A stretch of 64,000 nucleotides of DNA from Bacteroides sedimenti (GCF_040365225.1 NZ_AP028055.1:1674001-1738000), one strand, 5' to 3'. Shown: positions 16,969 to 27,710, counted from the first letter of the stretch. Notes: generated by a model from the sequence alone, not told the origin. A program made the numbers and translations.

Positions 16969-18486
16969 ATGAAAATTAAAAAATTTATTTTAGCGGGAAT
17001 AGCTGCTACAGCTCTATTTTCTTGCAGCGAAAGTAATGACATTGTTGACAACAAAGTCAACGAAAAAGCATACTTCGCGTTAAAAATTGCCTTTCCAGGA
17101 TCAACTTTGACAAAAGCAACTACAAGTTCAGAGACTGGTGACGGATTTCAAAACGGATTAGCCACAGAACAACAGTTTCAAAAAGTGGCAGTCATCCTTG
17201 TTTCAGAAACTACACACAAGGTAACCGACTATGTGGAATACACAAAAACAGATTTTGCACCTGAAGGAAATGCGGCAGTTGATGACAATACTATCAACCC
17301 AACATCCTCTTCAAAGAATTACCTGGCAAAAGCTCCCAAGCTTGTAACCAAAGGCGATGCAAAAGTGTATGTATTCCTAAACCCGACAGCAGATGTTGCA
17401 AGCAAATTTGCAGTAGGAACAGATTTCACATCCGGAGTATTGAAAACAGAAATGTCAACATTGACTTCAGCCGATTTAACTGGCTCAGGAAGCATCGCCA
17501 GCGAAAACAACTTCCTGATGGGAAATGCGTCTAATGCTACTACGCAATCAATCAATGGTACAGTTAAAGACCCTACAACTGTAATAGTTGATGTTGAACG
17601 AGCAACTGTCAAGTTAGTTGAAAACACTTCAACCGCAACATTCAATGTAACAAATAAGCAGGGAACTACAAGTGTAACCGCAACAATTCAAAAGTTCGAT
17701 TACAACAACCTGAACAAACGTTCTTTCTTGCTTAAGAATTCAGAAAGCAGATCAGACGCGGGATCTATTGCTGGTACATACATTGTCGATCCAAACTTTG
17801 TGGAAGCCAATTATAAAACAACGGTTTTACCAACTGCCCCATGGTATACAGGGGATTTCTTCATTGTAAGCAATCAGAATGTAGGAAAAACATTCACAAC
17901 TGGACAAGATATTACATACTGCCTTGAAAACACAATGACAAGCAACGAACAATATACAAACAAAACAACTTCTGTTGTTTATCAGGCAAGTATCAGTGTA
18001 AATGGACTTCCAGCCGGAACCTTCTATACATATAAAAACACAATTTATGCTACTTATGCAGATTTAGCAACTGCCTATAATAATGATTACAAAAACCCTG
18101 CACAACAACTGAATACTGTGTTTGCAGAAAGTGAGGTGAATGCAGCCTATACAAACATCAATTATTCAACAGCAGTAAAGGCACTGAACACAAAGCTAAT
18201 CAACAAAGGAATAAGATGTTACTATAATGGAATCTGCTTCTACAACTGGATGATTAAACACTGGAGCCAGGATGCAAACTTGGGAAGAATGGAATTTGGT
18301 GTGGTACGTAACAATGTGTATTATCTCGCTGTTACAAAGATCTTGAATATTGGTGAACCTTGGGTTCCTGGAGGCACAGAAGATCCGGATCCAAAACCGA
18401 ATCCTGACGAAGTAGATGATGCATCGCTTGTAGTTTCAATTAATGTATTGCCTTGGACTGTTCGTTATAACGACATAGAATTCTAA
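16969..18486 (+). CDS. Mfa1-family major fimbrial subunit
   Basis: A 505-residue lipoprotein precursor with signal ending in LFSC (lipobox Cys near residue 19), consistent with export as a lipoprotein and later processing, as in Mfa1/FimA fimbrillins. The N-terminal domain begins AYFALKIAFPG. The C-terminal domain carries the family pattern CYYNGICFYNWMIKHW, GVVRNNVYYLAVTKI and a final LPWTVRYNDIEF. In the FimA/Mfa1 mechanism a strand is released by protease cleavage and donated to the next subunit; a Lys-Ala step at TKATT near residue 48 is a possible cleavage site. A stem-loop follows the gene. Confidence 0.88.
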   Translation: MKIKKFILAGIAATALFSCSESNDIVDNKVNEKAYFALKIAFPGSTLTKATTSSETGDGFQNGLATEQQFQKVAVILVSETTHKVTDYVEYTKTDFAPEGNAAVDDNTINPTSSSKNYLAKAPKLVTKGDAKVYVFLNPTADVASKFAVGTDFTSGVLKTEMSTLTSADLTGSGSIASENNFLMGNASNATTQSINGTVKDPTTVIVDVERATVKLVENTSTATFNVTNKQGTTSVTATIQKFDYNNLNKRSFLLKNSESRSDAGSIAGTYIVDPNFVEANYKTTVLPTAPWYTGDFFIVSNQNVGKTFTTGQDITYCLENTMTSNEQYTNKTTSVVYQASISVNGLPAGTFYTYKNTIYATYADLATAYNNDYKNPAQQLNTVFAESEVNAAYTNINYSTAVKALNTKLINKGIRCYYNGICFYNWMIKHWSQDANLGRMEFGVVRNNVYYLAVTKILNIGEPWVPGGTEDPDPKPNPDEVDDASLVVSINVLPWTVRYNDIEF

Positions 18487-18502
18487 AAACAATTTATATC
18501 AG

Positions 18503-18540
18503 ACATCGGAAGGAGGGCTTTCCTTCCTTTCGGTGTTTTA
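18503..18540 (+). terminator. Stem-loop after the major fimbrial subunit gene
   Basis: A hairpin of about 14 pairs with a few G-U pairs (arms around 18503-18516 and 18523-18536) is followed by only TTTA. It lies inside the operon, 17 bases after the stop, so it probably acts as a partial terminator or 3' stabiliser that raises subunit mRNA above the downstream anchor genes. Confidence 0.6.
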
Positions 18541-18688
18541 TCTCCAATCAAACAGAAAAGTACTTAGCATGCCGGTACAAAGAGAGGCAGGCACATGGAG
18601 GAATTATTTCTTCCCACTCAAAGCAGAAAACAACAGCAACCTATCAGGAGGCTTCAATATATATAAAAAACGAGAATAATATAAGAAT

Positions 18689-19681
18689 ATGAATAAACAG
18701 TTGCATCTTATATCAAACAAAATAACCAGTTCCCTGCTGTTAATCGTTCTCATAAGTGCTTTCACAGCCTGCTCAATGCATGATGACCGAACCGATTGCC
18801 CTGAGGAATGTCATTTGCGTTTCAAATACGACTATAACATGAAGTTTGCTAATGCTTTTACCAACGAGGTGAAACAAGTCGCTGTTTACATATTCGATGA
18901 CAAAGGACATTTTGTTAAAATGAAAACCGAAGAAGGCGATGTTTTGAAAGCAAATGATTACTATATGAAGTTAGATGTTACTCCGGGAAAATATCACTTG
19001 GTAACATGGGCAGGAATGGATGGAGAATCATTCACGACTGAAGGATTGACTGCCGGTGTTTCGACTCTGTCTGATTTGAAAGTTGCTCTCAAGAAAACAG
19101 GGCAAGAGTCGAACAAAGACCTGCATCCATTGTGGCATGGGGAGATTAAAGAACTGACTGTAACCGGGGTATTTCAGGAAGAAACTGTTTCTCTGGTAAA
19201 AGACACTCATCGTATACGTATTGTATTACAACAAATCAATGGTGTACCAGTAGACAATAAAGCTTTCCGTTTTGAAATTACAGATGACAACAGCTTGATT
19301 AATTACGACAACAGTTTGATACCTTCGGGTGAAATAACCTATCGCCCTTATGCAACCGGACAAAATACTGTGGGTGACACACCACCCGTTACTACAGCAT
19401 ATGCCGAATTACATACCGGTCGTCTGATGGTAAACAGTAAATCGCGTCTGCGAATCATTGATGCGAAAGATAAAAGCATAGTTGTAGACATTCCATTGGT
19501 TGCTTATCTGATGCTGACAGAAATGGAGGGGCACAAAGATAAGATGACGGCTCAAGAATACCTGGATAGACAGGATGAATATTCACTGATATTTTTCTTG
19601 GACGACAATCTAGCTTGGTTAAAAATACAGGTTATCATCAATGGCTGGACCGTCCGTTTTAATAATTCAGAGCTTAATTAA
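18689..19681 (+). CDS. FimB/Mfa2-family fimbrial anchor lipoprotein
   Basis: A 330-residue lipoprotein (lipobox FTAC, Cys near 28). It shows the FimB/Mfa2 hallmarks: a Cys pair DRTDCPEECHLRFKYDYN after the lipobox, VKQVAVYIFDDKGHFV, TPGKYHLVTWAGM and HTHRIRI-like strands. It ends in IINGWTVRFNNSELN. In the Porphyromonas system Mfa2 anchors the fimbria and limits its length. It follows a 200-base spacer after the shaft gene, which contains the stem-loop. The next gene starts two bases after its stop. Confidence 0.88.
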   Translation: MNKQLHLISNKITSSLLLIVLISAFTACSMHDDRTDCPEECHLRFKYDYNMKFANAFTNEVKQVAVYIFDDKGHFVKMKTEEGDVLKANDYYMKLDVTPGKYHLVTWAGMDGESFTTEGLTAGVSTLSDLKVALKKTGQESNKDLHPLWHGEIKELTVTGVFQEETVSLVKDTHRIRIVLQQINGVPVDNKAFRFEITDDNSLINYDNSLIPSGEITYRPYATGQNTVGDTPPVTTAYAELHTGRLMVNSKSRLRIIDAKDKSIVVDIPLVAYLMLTEMEGHKDKMTAQEYLDRQDEYSLIFFLDDNLAWLKIQVIINGWTVRFNNSELN

Positions 19682-19683
19682 CT

Positions 19684-21510
19684 ATGACACTGAAAAAGTT
19701 CATATATAAAAACAGTAAGTTTGCGTTAATTGCAATTATGCTATTGGCGATGGCTGCCTGCGTAGATATTTACGACCGGCCGAATGATGAGGAGTGTCCG
19801 ATAAATAAAGCCGGGACTTTCATTACTCTAACCATCAATACACCGCTAACTACACGTTCAACACCAACTGGAGGAGAAAATGGAGATGCTGTAGAGAATG
19901 GACAGACCAATGAAAATATAATAAACAATTTATCTGTATTTTTCTTTCAAGGCACTGATATCAATCAGGCAATAGAAACAAATGCACCAATAGCAGGAAC
20001 AAGCTATTTCGAATCGTCTGATATCATTGGAAATACTACCAAAACACGGAAAGTGAATATTCCAAAAGGTACGTATCATGTAATCGTAGCTGCAAATGCA
20101 GGTAATCTGACCTCCACATTTGGTACAACCGCGAAAGTAAAAGATGTATGTGATTATCTGCAAAAGCAGGCATGGACAGAAAGCAACGGCAATTATTCAC
20201 AGTTTGTCATGTCATCTGCAAATGATGCCTCGACAAATATTTCAGCTTCAAACAGCGAATCCTCTCCAGCTCAAATCTATGTAGATATTGAACGATTAGC
20301 AGCTCGAATAGATTTCATTCCTAGCAAGAGCACCGATGCAACAGATTTAAATAACTATCTGGTAAAAGATGCAAGCAACAAAACGATAGCCCGCGTCATT
20401 ATAAATAAGATTAAACTGATAAACCGCTTTACTGCAGGTTCTTATCTCATCAAAAGAGTAGCAGAGACAACCTCTTCAACTCTTAACTATTTAGGTAATG
20501 AAAAGAGCGATATTAACGGCGTACAGACAAATTATGTACTAGACCCCTGGACGGTTCAAAAAACTAAAGAAAACCTTAATGGACAACATTTCAATCTACT
20601 GAATGGTGGTAGTGGTACTGATGCAGCTTCTTCGTTATATGCCAGCTACTATAACGGCAGTTTTAGTATGGGGGTTGAAGACAAAGTGAAGAATTCTAAT
20701 TTAACTTATAATGGAACTAATTATTACATTCTAGGTTATTCACTCGAAAATACGACCGACAAGATTAATCAATTGAATGGATATACCACCGGAGTTATGT
20801 TTGAAACAACATACATACCTTATCTGATAACCAACTACGACCCATCAAGCCATACAAACCAGACAATAAACAATTCAAACGCCATTACTTTTTTTACGTA
20901 CAATAATGGTGATATGGTTTGCAATTCGCTGGAAGCTGTTGAGTTTGCTTCACTTAAAAGCGGCCAACCAGCTGATGATTTCTTTGCACAGACATTCACA
21001 TCTGTCAATACTTGGCAAGATGTTTTGCAATATTTCAATCGAATTAAAGATAACGACCCATTAGGTTTCAAAACTTATTTATCTTTAAAACTGAGCGGAA
21101 AGTCTCTGTCTGCCAACCTAACGGAAACCATCTCTTGGAAGAGTTTCATATTGTCGACTTATGGATATTCAAACAGCGGAGGAGTGGTGTATATCAATCA
21201 AAATAGCAAACCCACTCAGTTATTGTTAAGTGAGAAAAATATAAGATGTTACGAAAATGGCATATCTTATTATCCATATTGGATTCGTCACTCAAACAAC
21301 AGCTCAACAGAAGCAGGAGTAATGGAATTTAGCATTGTCCGCAATAATATTTATAAGTTAAAAGTTAATTCCTTTTCGGGAGCAGGCAAATTCATTCCTT
21401 ACGATCCGGGAACCGACAGTCCTGAAAATCCAGGAGAGGAATCATCTATTCGAATGTTTGTAAGCGTAACCCCCTGGAGGGTAATTACACATCCGGAAAT
21501 AATTCTTTAA
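19684..21510 (+). CDS. Fimbrillin-family (Mfa-like) accessory lipoprotein
   Basis: A 608-residue lipoprotein with signal ending AMAAC. The layout is that of a large fimbrillin: an N-terminal domain starting GTFITLTINTPL, the conserved VDIERLAARIDF segment near residue 200, and a C-terminal domain with IRCYENGISYYPYWIRHSNN, MEFSIVRNNIYKLKVNSFSG and final SVTPWRVI. It is much like the shaft subunit at 16969 but longer. By analogy with Mfa3/Mfa4 it is probably an accessory or tip-proximal subunit. It sits two bases after the anchor gene and 12 bases before the next start. Confidence 0.82.
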   Translation: MTLKKFIYKNSKFALIAIMLLAMAACVDIYDRPNDEECPINKAGTFITLTINTPLTTRSTPTGGENGDAVENGQTNENIINNLSVFFFQGTDINQAIETNAPIAGTSYFESSDIIGNTTKTRKVNIPKGTYHVIVAANAGNLTSTFGTTAKVKDVCDYLQKQAWTESNGNYSQFVMSSANDASTNISASNSESSPAQIYVDIERLAARIDFIPSKSTDATDLNNYLVKDASNKTIARVIINKIKLINRFTAGSYLIKRVAETTSSTLNYLGNEKSDINGVQTNYVLDPWTVQKTKENLNGQHFNLLNGGSGTDAASSLYASYYNGSFSMGVEDKVKNSNLTYNGTNYYILGYSLENTTDKINQLNGYTTGVMFETTYIPYLITNYDPSSHTNQTINNSNAITFFTYNNGDMVCNSLEAVEFASLKSGQPADDFFAQTFTSVNTWQDVLQYFNRIKDNDPLGFKTYLSLKLSGKSLSANLTETISWKSFILSTYGYSNSGGVVYINQNSKPTQLLLSEKNIRCYENGISYYPYWIRHSNNSSTEAGVMEFSIVRNNIYKLKVNSFSGAGKFIPYDPGTDSPENPGEESSIRMFVSVTPWRVITHPEIIL

Positions 21511-21522
21511 CAAAGAGTGAAT

Positions 21523-22794
21523 ATGAAAAAACAGCATTATATGTATATCGCATTAGTTTCATTGCTGACATTTCTGCTTCCATCGTGTTCGGGGGAAGAA
21601 GAACAGAATATTACTAATACGGGAAAAACCACTTATTCAATCATCTATCGTATAAGCACCAAAAGCAGTAACGATCAGAATGCATCGGATGATGAAATGA
21701 TGAAAACAATTCTTCTTTTCTTTGTTAATGCAGATAATAAGATTGAGAAAAAAATAGTTGAAACACTACCTTCAACGAAACAACTTCACGAAATTGAAGT
21801 CAAGCTGACAAAAGGAACAAAAGCTGTATATGGGTTTGCAAACTTATCTACAGCAAGCATTGCCAGTGCCGGTCTGAATGTTGAAGAAGGTTCTGTTATG
21901 CCAGATTTATCAACAGCAACTCTGTACATTGCCAATGGTTTCACAATCAACTCGGCAGTTGGTGATTATCTGCCGATGAGCAATAAAACTGCAATTTCAG
22001 TTACAAATACTACCGGGCAGACTTTTAATATGGAACTGATTCGAATGGTGTGCAAGATGAAATTGAACTTCAAGAACGAGACAGGGCATAACATTTCGTT
22101 AAAAAACATAGTAGTAAACCCGATTACAACATCATCAGTATATTTGTTACCTCGTTCAAACGGAGAGATTCCTCCTGTATTACCTGTAGGCTCAACCAGT
22201 GGAAACTATATAAATACATTCAACGGAACTCCAAGTTTTTCCAGCGGAGGAATATTGAATGATTTCCAGTTCTATATTAACGAATCACAAGTTTCAGGCA
22301 ATGGCTATTTCAAACTCACACTTAATACATTACGAGATGGCATTACCGACGAGGTCCGTATGTCACTTACCAATCTTAGCTATCTGAACCGAAACGATTA
22401 TTTGCCGCTTGATATTATCCTGACGGATTACAGACTGGAACTGGAAGTAATCTCTTACCCTCCTATCGGAGGTTATCCGGCATCTGTGATAACTACGACC
22501 GATGGATATCATTGTATATTTCCTGGAGGAGGACCGTTTATTATCACACCAAGACTAGTTAAAGTATCCGATAATTCAATTGTATCGATAGGAAAGTCCG
22601 AATGGAACTTCAGCTATACAGATGCATCAACCACAATTTTCGATAAAGCTCCGGTATTGAAAAACGGAGTAATTATGGGAACATTAAAATCATCAGCCGG
22701 TGACAAAGCTTTGTGTACCGTTTCGGTGAATGTGCTCACTGCCACGAACGTCAGTCGCACTCTTTATTACAAAATGTATATTAGTCAGAATTAA
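21523..22794 (+). CDS. Fimbrillin-like accessory lipoprotein
   Basis: 423 residues from the ATG at 21523; a GTG two codons earlier is possible. Lipobox LLPSC. The N-terminal half resembles a fimbrillin domain (KTILLFFVNADNKIEKKIVE, then KGTKAVYGFANL, then MELIRMVCKMKLNFKN). The last 110 residues form a separate Ig-like module (GYHCIFPGGGPFIITPRLVK) instead of the usual NGW-type end, so it may cap rather than extend the fibre. It starts 12 bases after one fimbrial gene and ends 11 bases before the next. The exact role is unknown. Confidence 0.7.
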   Translation: MKKQHYMYIALVSLLTFLLPSCSGEEEQNITNTGKTTYSIIYRISTKSSNDQNASDDEMMKTILLFFVNADNKIEKKIVETLPSTKQLHEIEVKLTKGTKAVYGFANLSTASIASAGLNVEEGSVMPDLSTATLYIANGFTINSAVGDYLPMSNKTAISVTNTTGQTFNMELIRMVCKMKLNFKNETGHNISLKNIVVNPITTSSVYLLPRSNGEIPPVLPVGSTSGNYINTFNGTPSFSSGGILNDFQFYINESQVSGNGYFKLTLNTLRDGITDEVRMSLTNLSYLNRNDYLPLDIILTDYRLELEVISYPPIGGYPASVITTTDGYHCIFPGGGPFIITPRLVKVSDNSIVSIGKSEWNFSYTDASTTIFDKAPVLKNGVIMGTLKSSAGDKALCTVSVNVLTATNVSRTLYYKMYISQN

Positions 22795-22805
22795 AACAAA
22801 CTTGC

Positions 22806-25800
22806 ATGAAAAAATATAAAAATCATCTGTTTGCTCTCTTCGTTCTGTTGCTGTTCACTATTTCTGGTTATGTACAGGGGCAGACAAATAGTGTTATGCA
22901 CAAAAAAGGAGAATATTATGGTGCAGAAGATTATATGTTAAATGAGTACGGTAAATCTATGCAAAAAACGCATACTTATCGCACTATTGTCTATGTTAAC
23001 CCGAGCTCTACCACTCAAGATATAAATTTACCTTCAAAATCAGCAACTTCCCCTCATCATTACTACCGCTGGTATGATTATAAAACAGACGGTGCTTCCG
23101 CACAATTAAAATCAGGAGGTACATTATATACGAACGGACGGGTGACATATGGAGGATCTCTTTTTGATGCCATTACTTATACCATTCCCTCTACTCTTGG
23201 AACTAATCCCGATATTATTGCTTGCGATGTTTCTGCTTATACTGATTACAATCTTAATGGTACTGTCTTAACCGAACCTACTCTCTCTTATCGTTGTATA
23301 TTTGAATTAAGAAGCGCCAAAGAAATTGCAGACAAACTAAAAACATGTACAGGTGATAAATATCTGGAAGAGTATACGGTGTACATGCCATCCACAAAAT
23401 TGCCTAATGCGGCAAACAACCCCCGTGTGTGTTTAAAATACAATGCCAATAATTATTTCGGTTACAACTCTTCGAATACACTAGTACAAGGAAGTTATTC
23501 CAATTTCACTCTGACCAATACTTCAGAAGCCTTTTCCAGTACAAACCAACGTTTTTGCTATGTAACACCTGGAACAGCTGGAACCACTAAAACGGTGACA
23601 GCAAAAATTACCTGTGGAACTTTAACATACAATGTAGCTCGGTTTACAATTATTTTCCTACCGGATGCTCCCATGATCTATAACAATCTTACTGGAACTA
23701 ACGAGTATAGGTCCATAAACTATTTGGACAAAAATAACCTTTTACTCAGCAAGTTAGATTTCGATTATAATACAGACCCGGCAACAGCAGCAAATAATAT
23801 GTGGCCAAAACCTTTACCCTGGAATATCTGTACTTACGGATTTTCTTCAAAAACATTATACGAAAGCGGATATCGAGGATTTTCAAACAGGGTTTCACAA
23901 TGGAACGAATATGGATTCTATAAAACCGCCAACGTCGCTTTATCAGGCATTTCCGGTTATACATGGTACAATGGAGGCAGAACTGTTTACGACCGTAAGC
24001 ATCATGAAACAAACGGCGTACAGGATGGTTACTTTATGTACATCGATGCAGCAGAAAGTCCGGGTGTTGTTGCCAAGCTTACCTTAGACAAACTTTGCCC
24101 TGGAACAAAGCTCTTTGTATCCGCAGGTATTTGTAGCTTAACAAATGGATCAGGAACGTCCGATCCCGATTTGAATTTCGTCTTCATTGGGGTTGATGAG
24201 AACGGAAAAGAGACAGAACTTAACCGTTTTACTTCTGGTGATATACCTCAGGCAACTACTTCACCAACTCCGTGGCATCAAATTTTTTATTCATTCACAT
24301 ACAATTCAAACGTTGAATATACTTCCTATCTGCTCCAAATAGAAAACAACTGTAAAAGCACGTCGGGAGGAGACTATGCGGTGGACGACATTCGCATTTA
24401 CAGAAGCAAACCTTCTGTACAGGCTAATCAGGTAACACTTCCTTGCGGAAAAGAGAGTGCAAAAGTTAAAGTCAGAGTTGAATTCGAGAAATTACTCAAT
24501 ACAATGGGAAAAACAGAAGTGACCTCGGGCTCGGGAGAAGAAATAGAAGTAAGGTATAAGTTTTTAAACGATGTAAAAAACGCATTGGCTTATAACTACA
24601 ACACAGCTTCAGACCCAGATATAAATTACGGAACAGTAAAAGTCAGTACTAAATTTAGTGATATGACAGCACTTACCTCTTCTAACGAAGCTCCGTATTC
24701 ATACAGCAAATCACCTGCGCTTGCCTATACCGAAACAGAAACGGTTAATGGAACTACCTATCGATACATTGTTTTTCAAACACCCAACAATGACGTTTTG
24801 AGAGAAAACAAGACCTATTATACAACAGTAGCCAATTCTGAAGGAGTGTTTGGTATCGGAACGTGTGATATGATCAGTGATCCATTTACAATCATGCCTC
24901 CATCTGAAATTACGGTCGATGGAGCTGTCTGGAAAGAGGGCGATGGCATGTGCTATGGCAATGAACTTGTTCTTGGAGCAAAACTGAGAGACCGGATTAC
25001 TCATGAAGATATTGTTTGCAATTTTGACTGGTTCATGGGATCAAAAGAAGAGTTTGCAACCATACCTGTCGGTGGTATGTCGGTAAGCTCTGCACTTTCC
25101 AAATACAGAGAAGTATATCACAATCCTGCATCATCGGATACCGGATTGTCTCCTGTTAGCGGTGTTTTTACACAAGCGGCGTATAATATCCTCCAGAAAT
25201 TAATTGCGAATGAACAATTGATACTTAATCAAAAGGAAATAACCCGCGTAATTAGAGAGGGTGAAAATATTATTGCTGTTCCAATAACTGAAACGGCAAA
25301 GACTACTTCTACTACCACCACTCTTGAATTGTGTAGCGAATATATTTCATTTGATGTCGGGGGAGTTCACAAAAATCCTGTTATCCAACTTAGTGGTGAA
25401 GGGGCAGATAAAACACTTTCCGTAAGAATGGGATTAAGTCAATATAAAGACTTAAAAGCTAATTCAACCAAAACATTAAATATTCCGGTGATTGATTTCT
25501 GGAACACAGACCGAATGAAAACCCGTAATTTGATAAAGGCAAGTGACTCTAAAGTTTATTTGATTGGAACGAATGATCCATCCATTCAAAATGTCGATTC
25601 AATCAACCCATCAATACAGTTAGCGACCCTAGAAACTGTTCACGTAACTCCTAGTACAGGAGATGTTGATTACCTGGAATTCAAAATACCCAGTAGTGCG
25701 ATTGATGTAAAAGAGGGGTATACCTATAAAGTAGAATTTCATTTTAACCAAGAATCATTGATAGGCGACGAGGCCGCATGTGATGGAGTAACAGCCTTTT

Positions 25801-27701
25801 ACCTGAAAATAGTACCAGAATATCTGACCTGGACAGGGGAAAGCGGTGATAACTGGAATAATGACAACAACTGGAAACGTTCCTTGAAAAGTGAACTGTA
25901 TAAAAGTTCAGCAGATAGTTACACAGACGATCTTAACAGCCATGGATTTGTACCTATGGATTTCTCCAAAGTTACAATTCCGAATACTCCGAAAGCTCCG
26001 TGGCTATACAACCTGACAGGTTCTCCCTATCTAAGCATGGCAAATACAAACTACAGTGACAGCAGTAATCCTGCCACGTCTAGTATTCAGTATAGCATTT
26101 TGGTCAAGGCAAACGGAACGAACTACAATTGTACTAATTTCTATGGAAATACCTGCAACCAAATTTATTTCAAACCATCGGCAGAAATGAGAAACACCAA
26201 TTATCTCACTTACAATAAAGCATGGGTGGATTTTGAACTTACTTCGGGTCGTTGGTACATGCTGGCCTCTCCATTGAATGGGGTAGTTGCAGGTGATATG
26301 TATCTCCCAACCTCAACCGGTCGTCAGGAAACAGAGGCTTTCCAGCCCATTACCTACAGTTCTGCTGTAAATAACCGCTTTAATCCTGCGGTTTATCAAC
26401 GTAGCTGGGATCATGGTAGCTCAACCGTGTTCAAGTCCGACGGGTCTTCGTATGATTCATATATCTCAGCCAACTGGAGCCAGGTATACAACAAGGTAGA
26501 CGAGGCTTATACGCCCGGAAAAGGTTTTTCCGTAAGGCCGGTGTTTGGTACTGAAGGAGTTGATAAAGTATTGTTCCGCTTACCCAAAGACGATGCAAGT
26601 TTCTCTTATTATTCATACAACGGAACCAATATAGGGAATAACACAGTTATTAATCGCACAGGCAACGGAAAATTAGGTTTTAGCGTTAATGCAACAAACG
26701 TGACACTCAACCTGACCAATGCCACCAGTGGCAATAACATCTTCCTAGTGGGTAATCCATTTATGGCCACCCTCGATATGAAGAAGTTTTTCGATGCACA
26801 TCCTGATTTTGAAAGACATTTCTGGATTCTGACAGCCAACGGACAAAGCGCGGTTGCGATTGCTACCGACGGTACTTTAACAACTTCGGGTGATGAGACT
26901 CTTCCAAGAACTGTTGCTCCGATACAATCTTTCTTCATTGAGAAAAAGACCTTAGTATCGGGTAATCCTACCGTAACGTTTACTCCCGATATGACTATTG
27001 CCAAACCAATATCCGGTACTATGGTCCGCTCTGCCGGTACGGCCGAAGCGGTATTCAGCAATAATAAATGTTTGCGAATTACCGCCGAACGCAACCATAG
27101 CATCAGCAAGATTCTTATTCAGCAAAAAAAATCAGCAAATAACGGTTATGCTCCCGAAGAAGATGTGGCTGTACTGATGGATTCTAATCTGGCTGATGCT
27201 CCAACTCTCTACTCCCTTGCAGGTAACCAGGCAGTTATGATCAATGTCGTTTCTGAACAAACTACTATTCCTTTGGGGATATTTAGTGAAAACGCAGAAG
27301 AGGTGAAATTATCCTTCAAGGGTCTGGAAAACTTTGGTGGGTACCTAGAGCTTTATGATGCCGAACGAAATAAAACCGTTCAGCTTGACGCCATGAATAA
27401 TCAACTTACAGTTTCAGGAAAAACCCACGGTCGCTACTTCCTCAATCTTGCACCTACTGGAATCAGTAAAGACGAAGGGAAATTCGCGGTGTACTCTCCC
27501 GAGAAGGGAAGAGTAGTTGTAGCAACCACTCCTTCGGACAGGTTGCAGCGTATTCAGGTATATAGCCTCAACGGAACGTTATTGCAGGTGATAAACGACC
27601 TTAATACTGTTAAAACAGAAATTTCGTTACCCAATGGTACTTATGTGCTTCGGATGCAAAGTATGGAGCATTTGGATATAAGAAAAGTTTCATGTCAATA
27701 A
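22806..27701 (+). CDS. Giant fimbrial-operon surface protein with T9SS-like sorting domain
   Basis: A 1631-residue secreted protein (signal peptide MKKYKNHLFALFVLLLFTIS, no lipobox) closing the fimbrial operon. The first 900 residues include jelly-roll-like and Ig-like stretches. Near residue 1009 is WTGESGDNWNNDNNW, a motif common in Bacteroidota adhesins, and LVGNPFMATLDMKKFF lies near 1315. The last 80 residues (RIQVYSLNGTLLQVINDL, then LPNGTYVLRM) look like a T9SS type-A sorting domain. From position and size it is the likely tip adhesin, comparable in place to Mfa5. The ligand is unknown. Confidence 0.75.
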   Translation: MKKYKNHLFALFVLLLFTISGYVQGQTNSVMHKKGEYYGAEDYMLNEYGKSMQKTHTYRTIVYVNPSSTTQDINLPSKSATSPHHYYRWYDYKTDGASAQLKSGGTLYTNGRVTYGGSLFDAITYTIPSTLGTNPDIIACDVSAYTDYNLNGTVLTEPTLSYRCIFELRSAKEIADKLKTCTGDKYLEEYTVYMPSTKLPNAANNPRVCLKYNANNYFGYNSSNTLVQGSYSNFTLTNTSEAFSSTNQRFCYVTPGTAGTTKTVTAKITCGTLTYNVARFTIIFLPDAPMIYNNLTGTNEYRSINYLDKNNLLLSKLDFDYNTDPATAANNMWPKPLPWNICTYGFSSKTLYESGYRGFSNRVSQWNEYGFYKTANVALSGISGYTWYNGGRTVYDRKHHETNGVQDGYFMYIDAAESPGVVAKLTLDKLCPGTKLFVSAGICSLTNGSGTSDPDLNFVFIGVDENGKETELNRFTSGDIPQATTSPTPWHQIFYSFTYNSNVEYTSYLLQIENNCKSTSGGDYAVDDIRIYRSKPSVQANQVTLPCGKESAKVKVRVEFEKLLNTMGKTEVTSGSGEEIEVRYKFLNDVKNALAYNYNTASDPDINYGTVKVSTKFSDMTALTSSNEAPYSYSKSPALAYTETETVNGTTYRYIVFQTPNNDVLRENKTYYTTVANSEGVFGIGTCDMISDPFTIMPPSEITVDGAVWKEGDGMCYGNELVLGAKLRDRITHEDIVCNFDWFMGSKEEFATIPVGGMSVSSALSKYREVYHNPASSDTGLSPVSGVFTQAAYNILQKLIANEQLILNQKEITRVIREGENIIAVPITETAKTTSTTTTLELCSEYISFDVGGVHKNPVIQLSGEGADKTLSVRMGLSQYKDLKANSTKTLNIPVIDFWNTDRMKTRNLIKASDSKVYLIGTNDPSIQNVDSINPSIQLATLETVHVTPSTGDVDYLEFKIPSSAIDVKEGYTYKVEFHFNQESLIGDEAACDGVTAFYLKIVPEYLTWTGESGDNWNNDNNWKRSLKSELYKSSADSYTDDLNSHGFVPMDFSKVTIPNTPKAPWLYNLTGSPYLSMANTNYSDSSNPATSSIQYSILVKANGTNYNCTNFYGNTCNQIYFKPSAEMRNTNYLTYNKAWVDFELTSGRWYMLASPLNGVVAGDMYLPTSTGRQETEAFQPITYSSAVNNRFNPAVYQRSWDHGSSTVFKSDGSSYDSYISANWSQVYNKVDEAYTPGKGFSVRPVFGTEGVDKVLFRLPKDDASFSYYSYNGTNIGNNTVINRTGNGKLGFSVNATNVTLNLTNATSGNNIFLVGNPFMATLDMKKFFDAHPDFERHFWILTANGQSAVAIATDGTLTTSGDETLPRTVAPIQSFFIEKKTLVSGNPTVTFTPDMTIAKPISGTMVRSAGTAEAVFSNNKCLRITAERNHSISKILIQQKKSANNGYAPEEDVAVLMDSNLADAPTLYSLAGNQAVMINVVSEQTTIPLGIFSENAEEVKLSFKGLENFGGYLELYDAERNKTVQLDAMNNQLTVSGKTHGRYFLNLAPTGISKDEGKFAVYSPEKGRVVVATTPSDRLQRIQVYSLNGTLLQVINDLNTVKTEISLPNGTYVLRMQSMEHLDIRKVSCQ

Positions 27702-27710
27702 AACAAGGAA

